NCBI RefSeq assembly: GCF_010729105.1
Contig: NZ_AP022573.1
Coordinates: 3,596,001-3,660,000 of the forward strand
DNA from: Mycobacterium saskatchewanense
GTDB lineage: Bacteria; Actinomycetota; Actinomycetes; Mycobacteriales; Mycobacteriaceae
Direction of reading: 5' to 3'
DNA length: 64,000 bases
The translations under genes were made by a program, and so were the position numbers. Below the pieces are notes generated by a model. It was given only the letters and a program-made list of their open reading frames with translations, made no database searches and had not been told where the DNA came from. Numbering within the stretch: the stretch's first letter is position 1; each line of letters opens with the position of its first letter. This document shows, piece by piece, positions 45,215-53,949 of this stretch.

Positions 45215-45281
45215 TTGGCACCGCCGTTCGCGGTTAACCTGAAGGCGATAGAGCTGGCATCGAGACTGAGCGGGGAGCATC

Positions 45282-46013
45282 GTGCGCAGATCGCTAAGGA
45301 TTAGCCCGATTTGGCTGGCCGCGGTCCTGTGCGCGGTTAGCCTCGAAATCATTGCCTGCACGGGCCGCTTCTCAGGTCTGGGCAGCGCGGCGCCCGCGGT
45401 GAACATTCCCGGGCCCGCGGTGGATGAGCCCTTGGCGACTTCGAGCGCCCCCGAGACTGCGGTGCTGGCAGCTGGGTGCTTTTGGGGTGTGCAGGGGGTC
45501 TTTGAACACGTCAAAGGAGTCCGACGGGCGGTGTCGGGGTACGCGGGTGGCACCGAACAGACCGCACACTACGACCTAGTGAGTACCGGCACGACCGGGC
45601 ATGCGGAGTCGGTCGAGATCACCTACGACCCCACTCAAATCACTTACGGGCAACTGCTGCGGATCTACTTCTCCGTCGTGCACGACCCGACCCAACTCGA
45701 CAGGCAGGGTCCCGACGTCGGGACCCAATACCGGTCGGCCGTCTTCCCGCAGAATGACACGCAGCAAAGGGTCGCCCAGTCCTACATCGCTCAGCTCAAC
45801 CGAGCCAGCGTCTTCGGTGCACCGATCGTCACCCGTGTCGAGAACGCCACCGCTTTCGTTCCCGCCGAGGCGCATCATCAGGACTTTTTGAACTCCAATC
45901 CGACCAACAGCTACATCGCCATCAACGACATGCCCAAGCTCGACAACCTCATGCGTCAATACCCCGATCTGTATCGCGAACAACCGGTCCTCGTCGGCGC
46001 GGGTAGCAGCTGA
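45282..46013 (+). CDS. msrA: exported lipoprotein methionine-S-sulfoxide reductase
   Basis: A 243-residue MsrA with an N-terminal signal and lipobox (EIIAC at about residue 26). The active site is AAGCFWGVQG; further family segments are VSGYAGG, HAESVEITYDP, VGTQYRSAVF and HHQDFL. It reduces methionine-S-sulfoxide, predicted at the outer face of the membrane. The start is GTG. It lies 135 bases before the DipZ-like gene, which can supply reductant. Confidence 0.93.
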   Translation: MRRSLRISPIWLAAVLCAVSLEIIACTGRFSGLGSAAPAVNIPGPAVDEPLATSSAPETAVLAAGCFWGVQGVFEHVKGVRRAVSGYAGGTEQTAHYDLVSTGTTGHAESVEITYDPTQITYGQLLRIYFSVVHDPTQLDRQGPDVGTQYRSAVFPQNDTQQRVAQSYIAQLNRASVFGAPIVTRVENATAFVPAEAHHQDFLNSNPTNSYIAINDMPKLDNLMRQYPDLYREQPVLVGAGSS

Positions 46014-46148
46014 GGTGGGCACCGGTCACCGCAACGCCGCGACGGCAGCACCCGGAGGCACAGTGATATCCGATCGGCAACAAGTCAGCGACGCAGTCAG
46101 TCGACGTTGTTCGGATCGACTTAGCCGGAGAGGGCTTCACCGACCGAG

Positions 46149-47897
46149 ATGTTGACACTTATCGCTATCGGCCTTGTCGGCGGGCTAATCACGGGCGTCT
46201 CGCCGTGCATCTTGCCGGTGCTGCCGGTGATCCTCATGTCGGGCGCGCAGAGCGCCCGGGCCGCAGCGACAATACCCGCCGCCGCGAGGACAGGCGGGTC
46301 GGCGCCGGCCAAACTCTCAAGCGCCGAGTCGTTACGGCCATATCTCGTGATCGTGGGTCTGGTGGTCAGTTTCAGCGCAGTCACCTTGGCTGGCTCGGCG
46401 TTGCTGTCACTGCTGCACCTGCCACCGGACGCTATCCGGTGGTTGGGATTAGTCGCCCTCGCCGCGATTGGGTCGGGATTGATCTTCCCATCTGTTGAGG
46501 CGCTGCTGGAGAAGCCGTTCTCCTGGCTACCGCAGAAGCAGTTCGGCTGGGGCAGCAGCGGTTTCGGGTTGGGGCTCGCGCTCGGCGTGCTGTATGTGCC
46601 GTGCGCGGGGCCAGTGCTGGCCGCCATCGTCCTAGCAGGCGCAACCGGCTCAGTCGGTTTGCCCACCATCGCGTTGACAGCATCTTTCGCCGTGGGTGCG
46701 GTGGTGCCGCTGCTGATCTTCGCACTCGCCGGACGGCGAGTGGCCGAGCGAGTGCGCGCGTTCCGGCGCCGTCAACGCGAGATCCGAATCGCCGCGGGAA
46801 TCGTCACCATCCTGTTAGCCGTGACGCTGGTGTTCAATCTACCCGCGGCTGTGCAACGGGCAATTCCCGACTACACCACGTCCTTTCAGCAGAAACTGGG
46901 CGGCGGGGAGGAGGTCCGTCGCCAGCTCAACCTGGGCGGCGTGGTCAATGGCCAGAACGCCGCGTTGCTTAACTGTACGGATGGCGCGATCAAACTCGAA
47001 AGCTGCGGCACCGCACCGGACATCAAAGGGATCGCCCACTGGCTCAACACGCCGGGCGAAGCGCCGGTCGACTTGAAGTCGCTGCACGGGAAAGTGGTCC
47101 TGATCGACTTCTGGGCCTACTCGTGTATCAACTGCCAGCGCAGCATCCCCCACGTCGTCGGTTGGTACAACGCCTACCACGGCAAGGGATTCGACGTCAT
47201 CGCCGTCCACACGCCGGAGTACGCCTTCGAGCACGACAAAGGCAACGTTGCGACTGCCGCCGCCGCGCTCGGGATCACTTATCCCGTCGCGTTGGACAAT
47301 GACTATGCGACTTGGACCAACTACCGCAACCAGTATTGGCCGGCCCACTACCTCATCGATGCCAACGGCACAGTCCGTCATATCAAGTTTGGGGAAGGCG
47401 ACTACGACGTCACCGAACACCTGATCCGGCAGCTGCTTTCGCAGACGGACGAGAATGTCGGCCTGCCGCCAGCTGTCGATGCGCCTGACACAACACCGAC
47501 GTCAAGCCTGACCCCGGAGACCTACCTTGGCACCCGAACCGGGGTCAACTACGCCGGGCGGGGAGCCTACAAGGAGGGCACCGCCACGTTCGATTATCCT
47601 GCCCAACTCCCGGCCGATGCGTTCGCCCTTCGCGGCCGGTGGACTCTGGACCCTCAGGCCGCGACCGCTGAAGACGATGACGATACGATCGCGCTGAACT
47701 ACCACGCCCGCAACGTCTACCTGGTCGTCGGCGGCATCGGCACGATCACTGTGACCAAAGATGGTGAGGTTAAACGAATCTCCGTCACTGAACCCGCCAA
47801 CATGCACCAAATCGTTGCCGACGACGCCGTGGGGAACGGGCGTCTTGAGGTAGGGCTGTCCAAGGGATTGCAGGCCTACTCCTTCACCTACGGCTGA
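46149..47897 (+). CDS. dipZ: DipZ-like thiol-disulfide transporter (CcdA + thioredoxin + C-terminal module)
   Basis: A 582-residue membrane protein. The N-terminal CcdA/DsbD-type membrane domain has the paired cysteines in [11 protein letters not shown] and [11 protein letters not shown]. Residues about 295-445 form an exported thioredoxin-like domain with [15 protein letters not shown]. The C-terminal 130 residues resemble the carbohydrate-binding-like module of M. tuberculosis DipZ. It would carry electrons from cytoplasmic thioredoxin to extracytoplasmic partners; the adjacent MsrA and MsrB are obvious candidates. Confidence 0.9.
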   Translation: MLTLIAIGLVGGLITGVSPCILPVLPVILMSGAQSARAAATIPAAARTGGSAPAKLSSAESLRPYLVIVGLVVSFSAVTLAGSALLSLLHLPPDAIRWLGLVALAAIGSGLIFPSVEALLEKPFSWLPQKQFGWGSSGFGLGLALGVLYVPCAGPVLAAIVLAGATGSVGLPTIALTASFAVGAVVPLLIFALAGRRVAERVRAFRRRQREIRIAAGIVTILLAVTLVFNLPAAVQRAIPDYTTSFQQKLGGGEEVRRQLNLGGVVNGQNAALLNCTDGAIKLESCGTAPDIKGIAHWLNTPGEAPVDLKSLHGKVVLIDFWAYSCINCQRSIPHVVGWYNAYHGKGFDVIAVHTPEYAFEHDKGNVATAAAALGITYPVALDNDYATWTNYRNQYWPAHYLIDANGTVRHIKFGEGDYDVTEHLIRQLLSQTDENVGLPPAVDAPDTTPTSSLTPETYLGTRTGVNYAGRGAYKEGTATFDYPAQLPADAFALRGRWTLDPQAATAEDDDDTIALNYHARNVYLVVGGIGTITVTKDGEVKRISVTEPANMHQIVADDAVGNGRLEVGLSKGLQAYSFTYG

Positions 47898-48029
47898 CGA
47901 CCAGACGGGCCGCCACTCCCGGCGAGGGATCGAGGTCAGTCACTCACATTTTAGAGACGCTCTGACTTCGGATGCGTATTTATGTCTTCGACCAGTTTTG
48001 TCACACCACTCAGTGACCCGGGTGACGAC

Positions 48030-48782
48030 TTAATTTGGTACGGCAACACTCATTCCTCCGTCGGCCATCCAGACGGCGCCTACGGCGTAACTCGCGAGAT
48101 CAGATGCGAGGAAAGCCGCGATGTGCGCGATTTCGGTGGGGTCCGCGGCGCGTTGAATGGGTGCGCCCTTGCCGTGTTCAATTAAATTGTCCGGGTCGCC
48201 TAGGATGTTAGTGATCACGTCGCCGACGCCGAGTGCGTTGACCCGGACGCCGTGATCGATAGCCTCCAGGGCGGCGGTACGGGTCAGCTGTGCGAGTGCG
48301 CCTTTGGATGCGGCGTAGGCAGAGATCGTCTTGAATGTTTGGAAACAGGCGTAGGAACCGATATTGACCACGGCGCCGCTCTTTTGAGGAATCATCACTC
48401 GCAACGCTTCACGGGTGTGAAGAAAAGCGCCGGTGACATTGGTTGTGAGGATACGGTTCCAATCGTCGAGGGTGGTTTCGACGACCGGCTTGTTGATGAT
48501 GGTGCCGGCATTGTTGATCAGAATGTCGAGCTTTCCGAATCGCCTGCCCGCCAACTCGACCGCTTCTTTCGCCGTTTCCTCGCGGCCGACATCGCCGACG
48601 AGAGGCGCTAGCGTGTCGATGTTCGCGAACTGGCCTTCAATCTCGGGGTTGATGTCCTCGGCGATCACAGATACGCCGTACTCGACCAACAGTTGGGTGA
48701 TCGCCAGACCGATACCGCTGGCCGCTCCGGTCACGATCGCGACCTTGCCGCGCAGGTTTTCGTTGAGACGGTCGATGCTCAT
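48030..48782 (-). CDS. short-chain dehydrogenase/reductase
   Basis: A 250-residue SDR: GAASGIG at 19-25, NNAGTI, a serine in VVNIGSYACF and the catalytic YAASK. C-terminal MADGGMSVAV is typical of the FabG-like group. The MSIDRL start has GGAGAAG upstream, so a 52-residue extension is rejected. It is divergent from a TetR gene across an intergenic palindrome and is probably regulated by it. Confidence 0.9.
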   Translation of the reverse strand: MSIDRLNENLRGKVAIVTGAASGIGLAITQLLVEYGVSVIAEDINPEIEGQFANIDTLAPLVGDVGREETAKEAVELAGRRFGKLDILINNAGTIINKPVVETTLDDWNRILTTNVTGAFLHTREALRVMIPQKSGAVVNIGSYACFQTFKTISAYAASKGALAQLTRTAALEAIDHGVRVNALGVGDVITNILGDPDNLIEHGKGAPIQRAADPTEIAHIAAFLASDLASYAVGAVWMADGGMSVAVPN

Positions 48783-48825
48783 GAGTGCTTCTCCGTTCCA
48801 TCGTGGTGTGGCGCGATCGGGAAAG

Positions 48826-48848
48826 ACGCTACGTAGCGTAGCGTAGCG
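48826..48848. promoter_or_regulatory. palindromic operator between SDR and TetR genes
   Basis: A perfect 14-base palindrome, ACGCTACGTAGCGT, continues into two further TAGCG units, giving three head-to-tail TAGCG copies. It lies 44 bases from the SDR start and about 50 bases before the TetR start, a position suited to blocking both promoters. Confidence 0.6.
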
Positions 48849-48894
48849 AATCAACAACGTACCGGCTGGATGAATTGGCAGAACGGAGCGCCTG

Positions 48895-49497
48895 GTGAAC
48901 CCGGCAGATTCCAACGGCGCCGACGCCGGCGCGCCCAAGCGGGGTCAGGAAACGACAGCCAAGATTCTGCGCGCCGCCCTCGAGCTCGGCAACGAGATCG
49001 GATTCGACGCGCTGACTGTGGAACGCCTTGCCGAGCGCACCGGTGTCGCCAAGACGACTATCTACCGGCGCTGGACCAACATCTCCACGGTCGTGATGGA
49101 TGCCTTTCTCGCCAAAGTCGACCAGGCCGCGCCGATTGTCGAATGCGCTACCGCCCGTGAAAGCTTCGCTGTATCAATGAAATTCCTGGCCGGCCTTTAT
49201 CGCAGCCCGCACGGCCATACCCTGCGGATCTTGATAGGGCGGGCGCAGGTCGACAGCGAGTTGCGCAACGCCGTGACGACGCGCTGGGTGGAGCCGAGGC
49301 GGAAGATGGCCCGATCGATCGTGCGCCGGGGGATTGAAACCAAAGAACTGAGGGCAGGGCTCGATCCCGATCTTGTCCTGGATCTGCTGTACGGTCCTAT
49401 CTACCATCGCATGCTCGTTCCGTACGAGAACGTCGACCTTTCCGACGCCTACATTGACGAGCTACTTGACGCCGTCTTCACCGGGTTGGCTTGCTGA
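48895..49497 (+). CDS. TetR family regulator
   Basis: A 200-residue TetR protein. The N-terminal helix-turn-helix region is ILRAALELGNEIGFDALTVE, ERTGVAKTTIYRRWTN. The C-terminal domain is of the TetR_C type with GRAQVDSELRNAV and YGPIYHRMLVPYE. Start is GTG. It is divergent from an SDR gene with a palindrome in between. The following 290 bases before the next gene have no recognised feature. Confidence 0.9.
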   Translation: MNPADSNGADAGAPKRGQETTAKILRAALELGNEIGFDALTVERLAERTGVAKTTIYRRWTNISTVVMDAFLAKVDQAAPIVECATARESFAVSMKFLAGLYRSPHGHTLRILIGRAQVDSELRNAVTTRWVEPRRKMARSIVRRGIETKELRAGLDPDLVLDLLYGPIYHRMLVPYENVDLSDAYIDELLDAVFTGLAC

Positions 49498-49787
49498 CCT
49501 GGATTGCCCCCCGGGGCATTGGGTCGGTCGGGCGTCGGGGCGCCGGAGAAACGGTTGCCCTGCAGTCGTCGGGCGCAGTACCGCACGGTCGTCGGGCTGG
49601 CCCTAGTACGGGGACTCACCGTGGCCGCAGCAGCGGGAATAGCGGCTGCGGCGGTGGCCCACCGACCTCGTCCCCGACGGCAGGCGGGAGTGACCTTTGA
49701 GCGGTGTCCCCGGCGAGCTCGGCTTCTCGGTGCGGCGAGGATGCTCTGGCTCAGCCGGTTTGGCGAATACTCTTGTTCCCGAGCCGA

Positions 49788-50405
49788 TTAACTCAGCTGA
49801 GCGAGGCGTTCGACAAGTGTGTCGAGGAGCGCGTCGGCGGGCGGCCAGGGGATATCCGGAATGCCGGTATGTAGGCCGACGTAGCCATGAAGTGCGACCC
49901 ACACTGCAATCGCGTCGTCGTAGGGGTGCCTCGAGCGCGAGGCCCCAGCATCGATGCAGGCACGAATTGCGTTGAGCAGGAGGGCGAACGCCTCACCACC
50001 GGGCATCTCGATGATCGACTCGGCAACCTCGTCGGTGGCCGGCTTGACCAGGGGGCCGAACATTACCGCGTACTGCTGAGGGTGCGCCACCCCGTAATCG
50101 GCGTAGGCGCGGCACAATGCCCGAAGTCGATCGACGGGATTGCGCTGTCCATCCCCCTTGCTGCGCAGGTACTCGGTGAAGTCGGCGAAGGTGCTGTCGA
50201 TCAGTGCGCGCCGCACGCTGTCGAGGTCCTCGAAATGGGCGTAGATCGCCGGAGCGGTCACGCCAGCTTTGCGCGCGATTCCCCGCAAACTCAGCCCCCC
50301 GGGTCCCTGCTCCCCGATCACAGCGGCAGCCGCGTCGATGATCTCCCGACGCAGGCGCTCGCCTTCGCCTCGTGGATTGCGGCTACGGCGCTGCGATGGT
50401 GCCAT
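49788..50405 (-). CDS. TetR family regulator with WHG-type C-terminal domain
   Basis: A 205-residue TetR protein. The DNA-binding region reads IIDAAAAVIGEQGPGGLSLR, then ARKAGVTAPAIYAHFEDLDS. The C-terminal domain matches the WHG type (YADYGVAHPQQYAVMFGP, and ALHGYVGLH). The start MAPSQRRS is used. It is divergent from the SRPBCC-like gene; a long perfect inverted repeat lies directly upstream of its start. Confidence 0.9.
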   Translation of the reverse strand: MAPSQRRSRNPRGEGERLRREIIDAAAAVIGEQGPGGLSLRGIARKAGVTAPAIYAHFEDLDSVRRALIDSTFADFTEYLRSKGDGQRNPVDRLRALCRAYADYGVAHPQQYAVMFGPLVKPATDEVAESIIEMPGGEAFALLLNAIRACIDAGASRSRHPYDDAIAVWVALHGYVGLHTGIPDIPWPPADALLDTLVERLAQLS

Positions 50406-50422
50406 AGACCACACTTTACAAC

Positions 50423-50461
50423 CGTTTACTTACGGAGTAGAACTAACGCAGTAAGTAAACG
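50423..50461. promoter_or_regulatory. long inverted repeat, TetR operator
   Basis: Perfect 11-base arms, CGTTTACTTAC and GTAAGTAAACG, are separated by 17 bases. The repeat begins 18 bases upstream of the TetR start and ends 37 bases before the divergent SRPBCC-like gene. Perfection over 22 bases in an AT-rich patch strongly suggests a protein-binding site. Confidence 0.7.
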
Positions 50462-50497
50462 CACGTAAAGTTAAGACCGGCATGACGAGAGGCCACC

Positions 50498-51010
50498 ATG
50501 AAATACACCGCAGAAGCCACCATCAATGCACCCATCGAGAACGTCGACCTCGCAACTTGGCTGTACTCGTTGTCCGACGAGGAGTACCAGGCGTGCTCTC
50601 GGGGACACAAAGGCGCGGGAACCTTCGTCGAGAACGGCGTACGCGGCATGATCAACGTCGAAAGCGTCGGCGGCACACTGATGCTCCAGCACTACCACGA
50701 AGCCAGCGCGGGGCCGACACGGATGGAGATGTTCTCTCCGCGCAGCCGCGCCTACGTCTTTCGCCTTGTCCCCGTGCCCATCATGGTGCGCTGGACCATG
50801 ACAGCTACACGTAAGACCGCTGATACCACCACATTCAGCTGCACCGTCGAGGCGAACATGCCTGCGGCGCTTCGCGTTCTAGCCGCCTCGATATTCATCC
50901 CGTACCTTCTGCGCAGGCATGTGCAGGAAGAGACGCTGCTGTTCGCCGCCGACATAGACCGCAAGCTAGCCGCGCACAACGCCCCAACGGTGAACCGCCA
51001 AGTCGGCTAG
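50498..51010 (+). CDS. SRPBCC-like protein of unknown function
   Basis: A 170-residue protein. The N-terminus MKYTAEATINAPIENVDLAT resembles the first strand of SRPBCC/polyketide-cyclase-like folds, and a strand-rich middle (MLQHYHEASAGPTRMEMFSP) follows. The C-terminal amphipathic helix LRRHVQEETLLFAADIDRKL fits the long terminal helix of that fold. The family assignment is tentative. It is probably repressed by the divergent TetR and may be transcribed with the downstream CMD-family gene. Confidence 0.6.
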   Translation: MKYTAEATINAPIENVDLATWLYSLSDEEYQACSRGHKGAGTFVENGVRGMINVESVGGTLMLQHYHEASAGPTRMEMFSPRSRAYVFRLVPVPIMVRWTMTATRKTADTTTFSCTVEANMPAALRVLAASIFIPYLLRRHVQEETLLFAADIDRKLAAHNAPTVNRQVG

Positions 51011-51118
51011 CAGACCATCCCCTGTTTGAAGGGGTACAGGTCTGGCGAAGATCGAACCCAACCACCCAAATACGTTGTCCCTTAGCACGATAACGGGCCG
51101 GACACCCTCAGGAGAAAC

Positions 51119-51730
51119 ATGCGTTTGCCAGTCTATCGGCCCGACGAGCTCACCGCCGAGCAGCGCCGCGTCTACGAGACATCAGAGAAGATCGTCAAAT
51201 CAGCCGCGCTGGCGGGGTTTCAGGTCAAAACCGTCGACGGGGCGTTTATGGGTCCTTGGTCGGTGCTGATGAACTTCCCCGCGATCGCGTTCGGCTTCGG
51301 CCAGTTCACCTCAGAGGTGGGGGAAATGCGCGGGCTGTCACATCGCGCCCGACAGGTGGTCATCCTAACGGTCGGCGGGCGCCTCAATGCGGCCTACGAG
51401 TTGTACGCCCACTCGGCAGTTGGTGCCGAGGCCGGGCTTACCGCCGGCCAGGTCGCGATCCTCAGCGCCGGTGGTCGCCCGGCCGGCCTCAGCGTCGAGG
51501 AGTCGTTGGCCGCCGAGGTAGCCTCCGCGCTGCTCCGTGGCGGCGTGCTGCCCGGCCCGATCTACGAGGCGGTGGTCACCGCCCTCGGTCAAGATGCCCT
51601 CGACACAATGGTGTTCGTCACGATCGTTTACCTGGCGATCGCCTGCATGCTCAATGCCTACGACGTCGCGGCGGGCGAACCGACCCCGTGGGTTTCCCGC
51701 GCAGCCCGCAACGGAGAACCGAATAGCTAA
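51119..51730 (+). CDS. carboxymuconolactone decarboxylase (CMD) family protein
   Basis: A 203-residue CMD/AhpD-fold protein. The family core is RARQVVILTVGGRLNAAYEL followed by YAHSAVGAEAGLTAGQVAIL, with the conserved Glu and His of the proton-relay site; the AhpD-type CxxC is absent, so it is not a peroxiredoxin reductase. The start is ATG just after GGAGAAAC. It may act in degradation of small aromatic or lactone compounds, but no substrate is evident. Confidence 0.82.
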   Translation: MRLPVYRPDELTAEQRRVYETSEKIVKSAALAGFQVKTVDGAFMGPWSVLMNFPAIAFGFGQFTSEVGEMRGLSHRARQVVILTVGGRLNAAYELYAHSAVGAEAGLTAGQVAILSAGGRPAGLSVEESLAAEVASALLRGGVLPGPIYEAVVTALGQDALDTMVFVTIVYLAIACMLNAYDVAAGEPTPWVSRAARNGEPNS

Positions 51731-52288
51731 GCAGGACACACGGCATCGAACTCGGCGCACGGTACAGCACGGGGCGGAATCCGGTGGTGCGCCGGGATGT
51801 CTTCGGAGGGCGTCCGCGTCTCCGTCGGGCCATTCAGTTGCTCAGCCGTGTTCGTCGTAATTCCCTTCCCCCGGAAGAATGTGCTGGCTGTGCTCGGATG
51901 CGCAGCTGAACGCAGCGTGACCCTGCCGGGGTCGTGCAGCGTGTGCATCACGCGGGCGTCACACTCACGTGGTGAGGCCACAAGTCGGTCAGCCCGGCCA
52001 GAGCAGTTCCGCGGCGGGCAGCTGCTGGGCGAGGCCCTTGGCGAAACGGCGGGCCCGGCACGAGGCTGTGCTTCACGAACTGCCGGTCGGTTCGCGTCAG
52101 CGGCAGCACCATGCGCCCCGCGTCGGCCGAGCGGGACGGAATCGGCTGGACCGCCGTCGCCGTAGCACCATTTCTGAGCGGTCTCTGAACGCGCTCGCGC
52201 CTTCGGTTGGCTGGGGCACAGGCCGACATGGAACTTTGCTGCCGTCCAATAGCGGCCGAGCGGCGGGAGTTCACGCTTAAATCAACAT
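51731..52288. other. intergenic stretch, possible decayed coding DNA
   Basis: About 560 bases without a recognised intact gene. On the minus strand between about 52180 and 51950 a GC-biased frame (NGATATAVQPIPSRSADAG, LTRTDRQFVKHSLVPG) looks protein-like but I cannot identify it and it has no clear start. It could be the tail of a lost enzyme gene. Confidence 0.35.
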
Positions 52289-52807
52289 ATGACCGAACGC
52301 GGCCGCCACGCCCGCACCACCCGCATCGACGAAGACCCGTCAGCAGCGCAGGCGGAAACCGCGGGGCGTGAAGCCACATTGCCGTTCGATCCTGAGCTGG
52401 TGCGCTTAGTGCAGTTCATCAACGCCGTGGACACCGCGGAGGTCGGCTTGACGCTGCACGTCAAGGGTTGCATCGTGTCGGGGATGCTCATCTCTGCGGC
52501 CCAGTTTTACCGGCTGCTCGTGAGTGAGTTCAGCGATCCGAATCGGTCGAACGGGGAGGGTGCCACGACCCTTGCGGATTTCTATCGCCCGGCTCTGCAG
52601 AAGGTGGAGAAGGCCATCGCGACTCAGCCAGACGAAGAGCTGCCAGACCCGCCTCGGCACATACACTTTCGCCACGCACAGACCGTCGTGAACGGCCAGG
52701 GCTCTTTTATCCGGTCACTGTGGCGCGGCCGCCTGACCGAGGTCGATGGGTGGTCGTTCGGCAATTTCGGTCCGATACCTCGGTTGGACCACCAGATAGA
52801 CCTGTAG
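52289..52807 (+). CDS. GvpU-like protein, orphan
   Basis: A 172-residue protein. Two blocks resemble gas-vesicle accessory protein GvpU: VGLTLHVKGCIVSGMLISAA after a short helix, and the C-terminal HIHFRHAQTVVN followed by WRGRLTEVDGWSFGNFG. A charged N-terminal extension of about 35 residues precedes them. No gvp structural gene is in the window, so a gas-vesicle role is unlikely here and the biological role is unknown. Assignment rests on motif resemblance only. Confidence 0.5.
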   Translation: MTERGRHARTTRIDEDPSAAQAETAGREATLPFDPELVRLVQFINAVDTAEVGLTLHVKGCIVSGMLISAAQFYRLLVSEFSDPNRSNGEGATTLADFYRPALQKVEKAIATQPDEELPDPPRHIHFRHAQTVVNGQGSFIRSLWRGRLTEVDGWSFGNFGPIPRLDHQIDL

Positions 52808-52920
52808 GACTTGCGCCGACACGTGCCTCCTGGTGTTCGACGCAGCTCCGCTGGCTCGCTGCCCGCAATGGTTGCCATCGGAACACACCGGCGGCGGACC
52901 GCGCTGGCTTCATTCAGCCC

Positions 52921-53856
52921 TCAGTGTGAGTGCCCGCGAAACCACTGGATGGTTCGGCCGATGGCCTCGCCGTGCTCGGTCACCGGCAACGGCCCGAAGG
53001 TGCGGTCGAAGGCGGAGTGGTCAACGATCCACGGTCTTGTCCGCTGATGGTCTAGTTCGCCATAGCCGCGCAGTCGTCGATCGAAGAGCGCCATGAGGCG
53101 GGTCGTCGCGGCAGGCAGTCGGATGGGGCGGCGGACCCGGCCCGCGACCTGACCGGCGAGCGTCATGAACTGAGATACCGGCAAGGTCACATCGGCCGGC
53201 GTGTGCCAGACCCGGCCGTCGGCGCGGTCGTCGTCGCCAAGCAAGACCAAGGCTCTGGCGGTGTCGACGGAGTAGGCGAACGTGTGCGGAAGGTCCAGCG
53301 GCGCAAACCAGATCGGATTCCTGCCTCGCGAGAGCGGTCCGATGATGAGTTCGTCGGGCAAAGACATTCGCGCGTCGGGGCCGTAGTAGTCACTGACCCG
53401 GCCGATCGTCACCCGGACCCGCCCGCTGGAGTGGGCGTCGAGCAAGGTGCGCCCCAAGCGGGCACGCAGTTTTTCCTTCGGGCCGACGGGGCGTTCCGGT
53501 GTCTCCTCGTCGATAAGACCGTTGACGGGCCCGTAGGCGTAGAGGTTGTCGGTGAACACCAGCTTGGCGCCAGCGTGTTCGGCGGCGGCGATGGCGTTGT
53601 CGACCATGGTGGGGAATGCCTCGATCCAGTCGGGGTAAGGCACGTTGGCGGCCAGCTGAATAACGGCAGCGTCCCGGCAGGAGGCGATCGCCTCGGAACG
53701 GTCCAGCAGGTCCGCGCGGTGATCGTCCACCCCTTCGGGGATGCCCGTCCCGGTGCGGGTCACGCCCCGTACCGGGCGGCCCTGTGCTGCGTACTGGCGG
53801 GCGATCTCCGCGCCGAGACCGCTGCCCGCACCAAACACCACTGCTGTACCGCCCAT
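52921..53856 (-). CDS. NAD(P)-dependent epimerase/dehydratase-like protein
   Basis: A 311-residue extended-SDR protein. The nucleotide-binding loop is VFGAGSGLGAEIAR; the middle has LVFTDNLYAYGP and RVSDYYGPDA; the C-terminal part is substrate-binding. The classic Tyr-x3-Lys is not obvious, as in atypical members, so it may be a reductase-like or regulatory member. ATG with GGGAG upstream is chosen. It is divergent from a TetR gene with a palindrome between them. Confidence 0.82.
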   Translation of the reverse strand: MGGTAVVFGAGSGLGAEIARQYAAQGRPVRGVTRTGTGIPEGVDDHRADLLDRSEAIASCRDAAVIQLAANVPYPDWIEAFPTMVDNAIAAAEHAGAKLVFTDNLYAYGPVNGLIDEETPERPVGPKEKLRARLGRTLLDAHSSGRVRVTIGRVSDYYGPDARMSLPDELIIGPLSRGRNPIWFAPLDLPHTFAYSVDTARALVLLGDDDRADGRVWHTPADVTLPVSQFMTLAGQVAGRVRRPIRLPAATTRLMALFDRRLRGYGELDHQRTRPWIVDHSAFDRTFGPLPVTEHGEAIGRTIQWFRGHSH

Positions 53857-53891
53857 CACGCCCCACTCCCTTGATAAGTTAATACCCGTAA

Positions 53892-53903
53892 CTATAGCTA
53901 TAG
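53892..53903. promoter_or_regulatory. palindrome between epimerase and TetR genes
   Basis: CTATAGCTATAG is a perfect 12-base palindrome in the AT-rich gap between the two divergent starts, 35 bases from the epimerase start and 46 from the TetR start. Candidate TetR operator. Confidence 0.5.
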
Positions 53904-53949
53904 ACCATTACACCACTACAGTGTTGTCACACCGCGTGAAGAGAGGCCG

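Noticed and set aside
51948..52379. A 143-codon minus-strand frame in the gap before the GvpU-like gene
   Set aside because: No recognised domain, no ribosome site, and it overlaps the start of the GvpU-like gene; treated only as possible decayed DNA.
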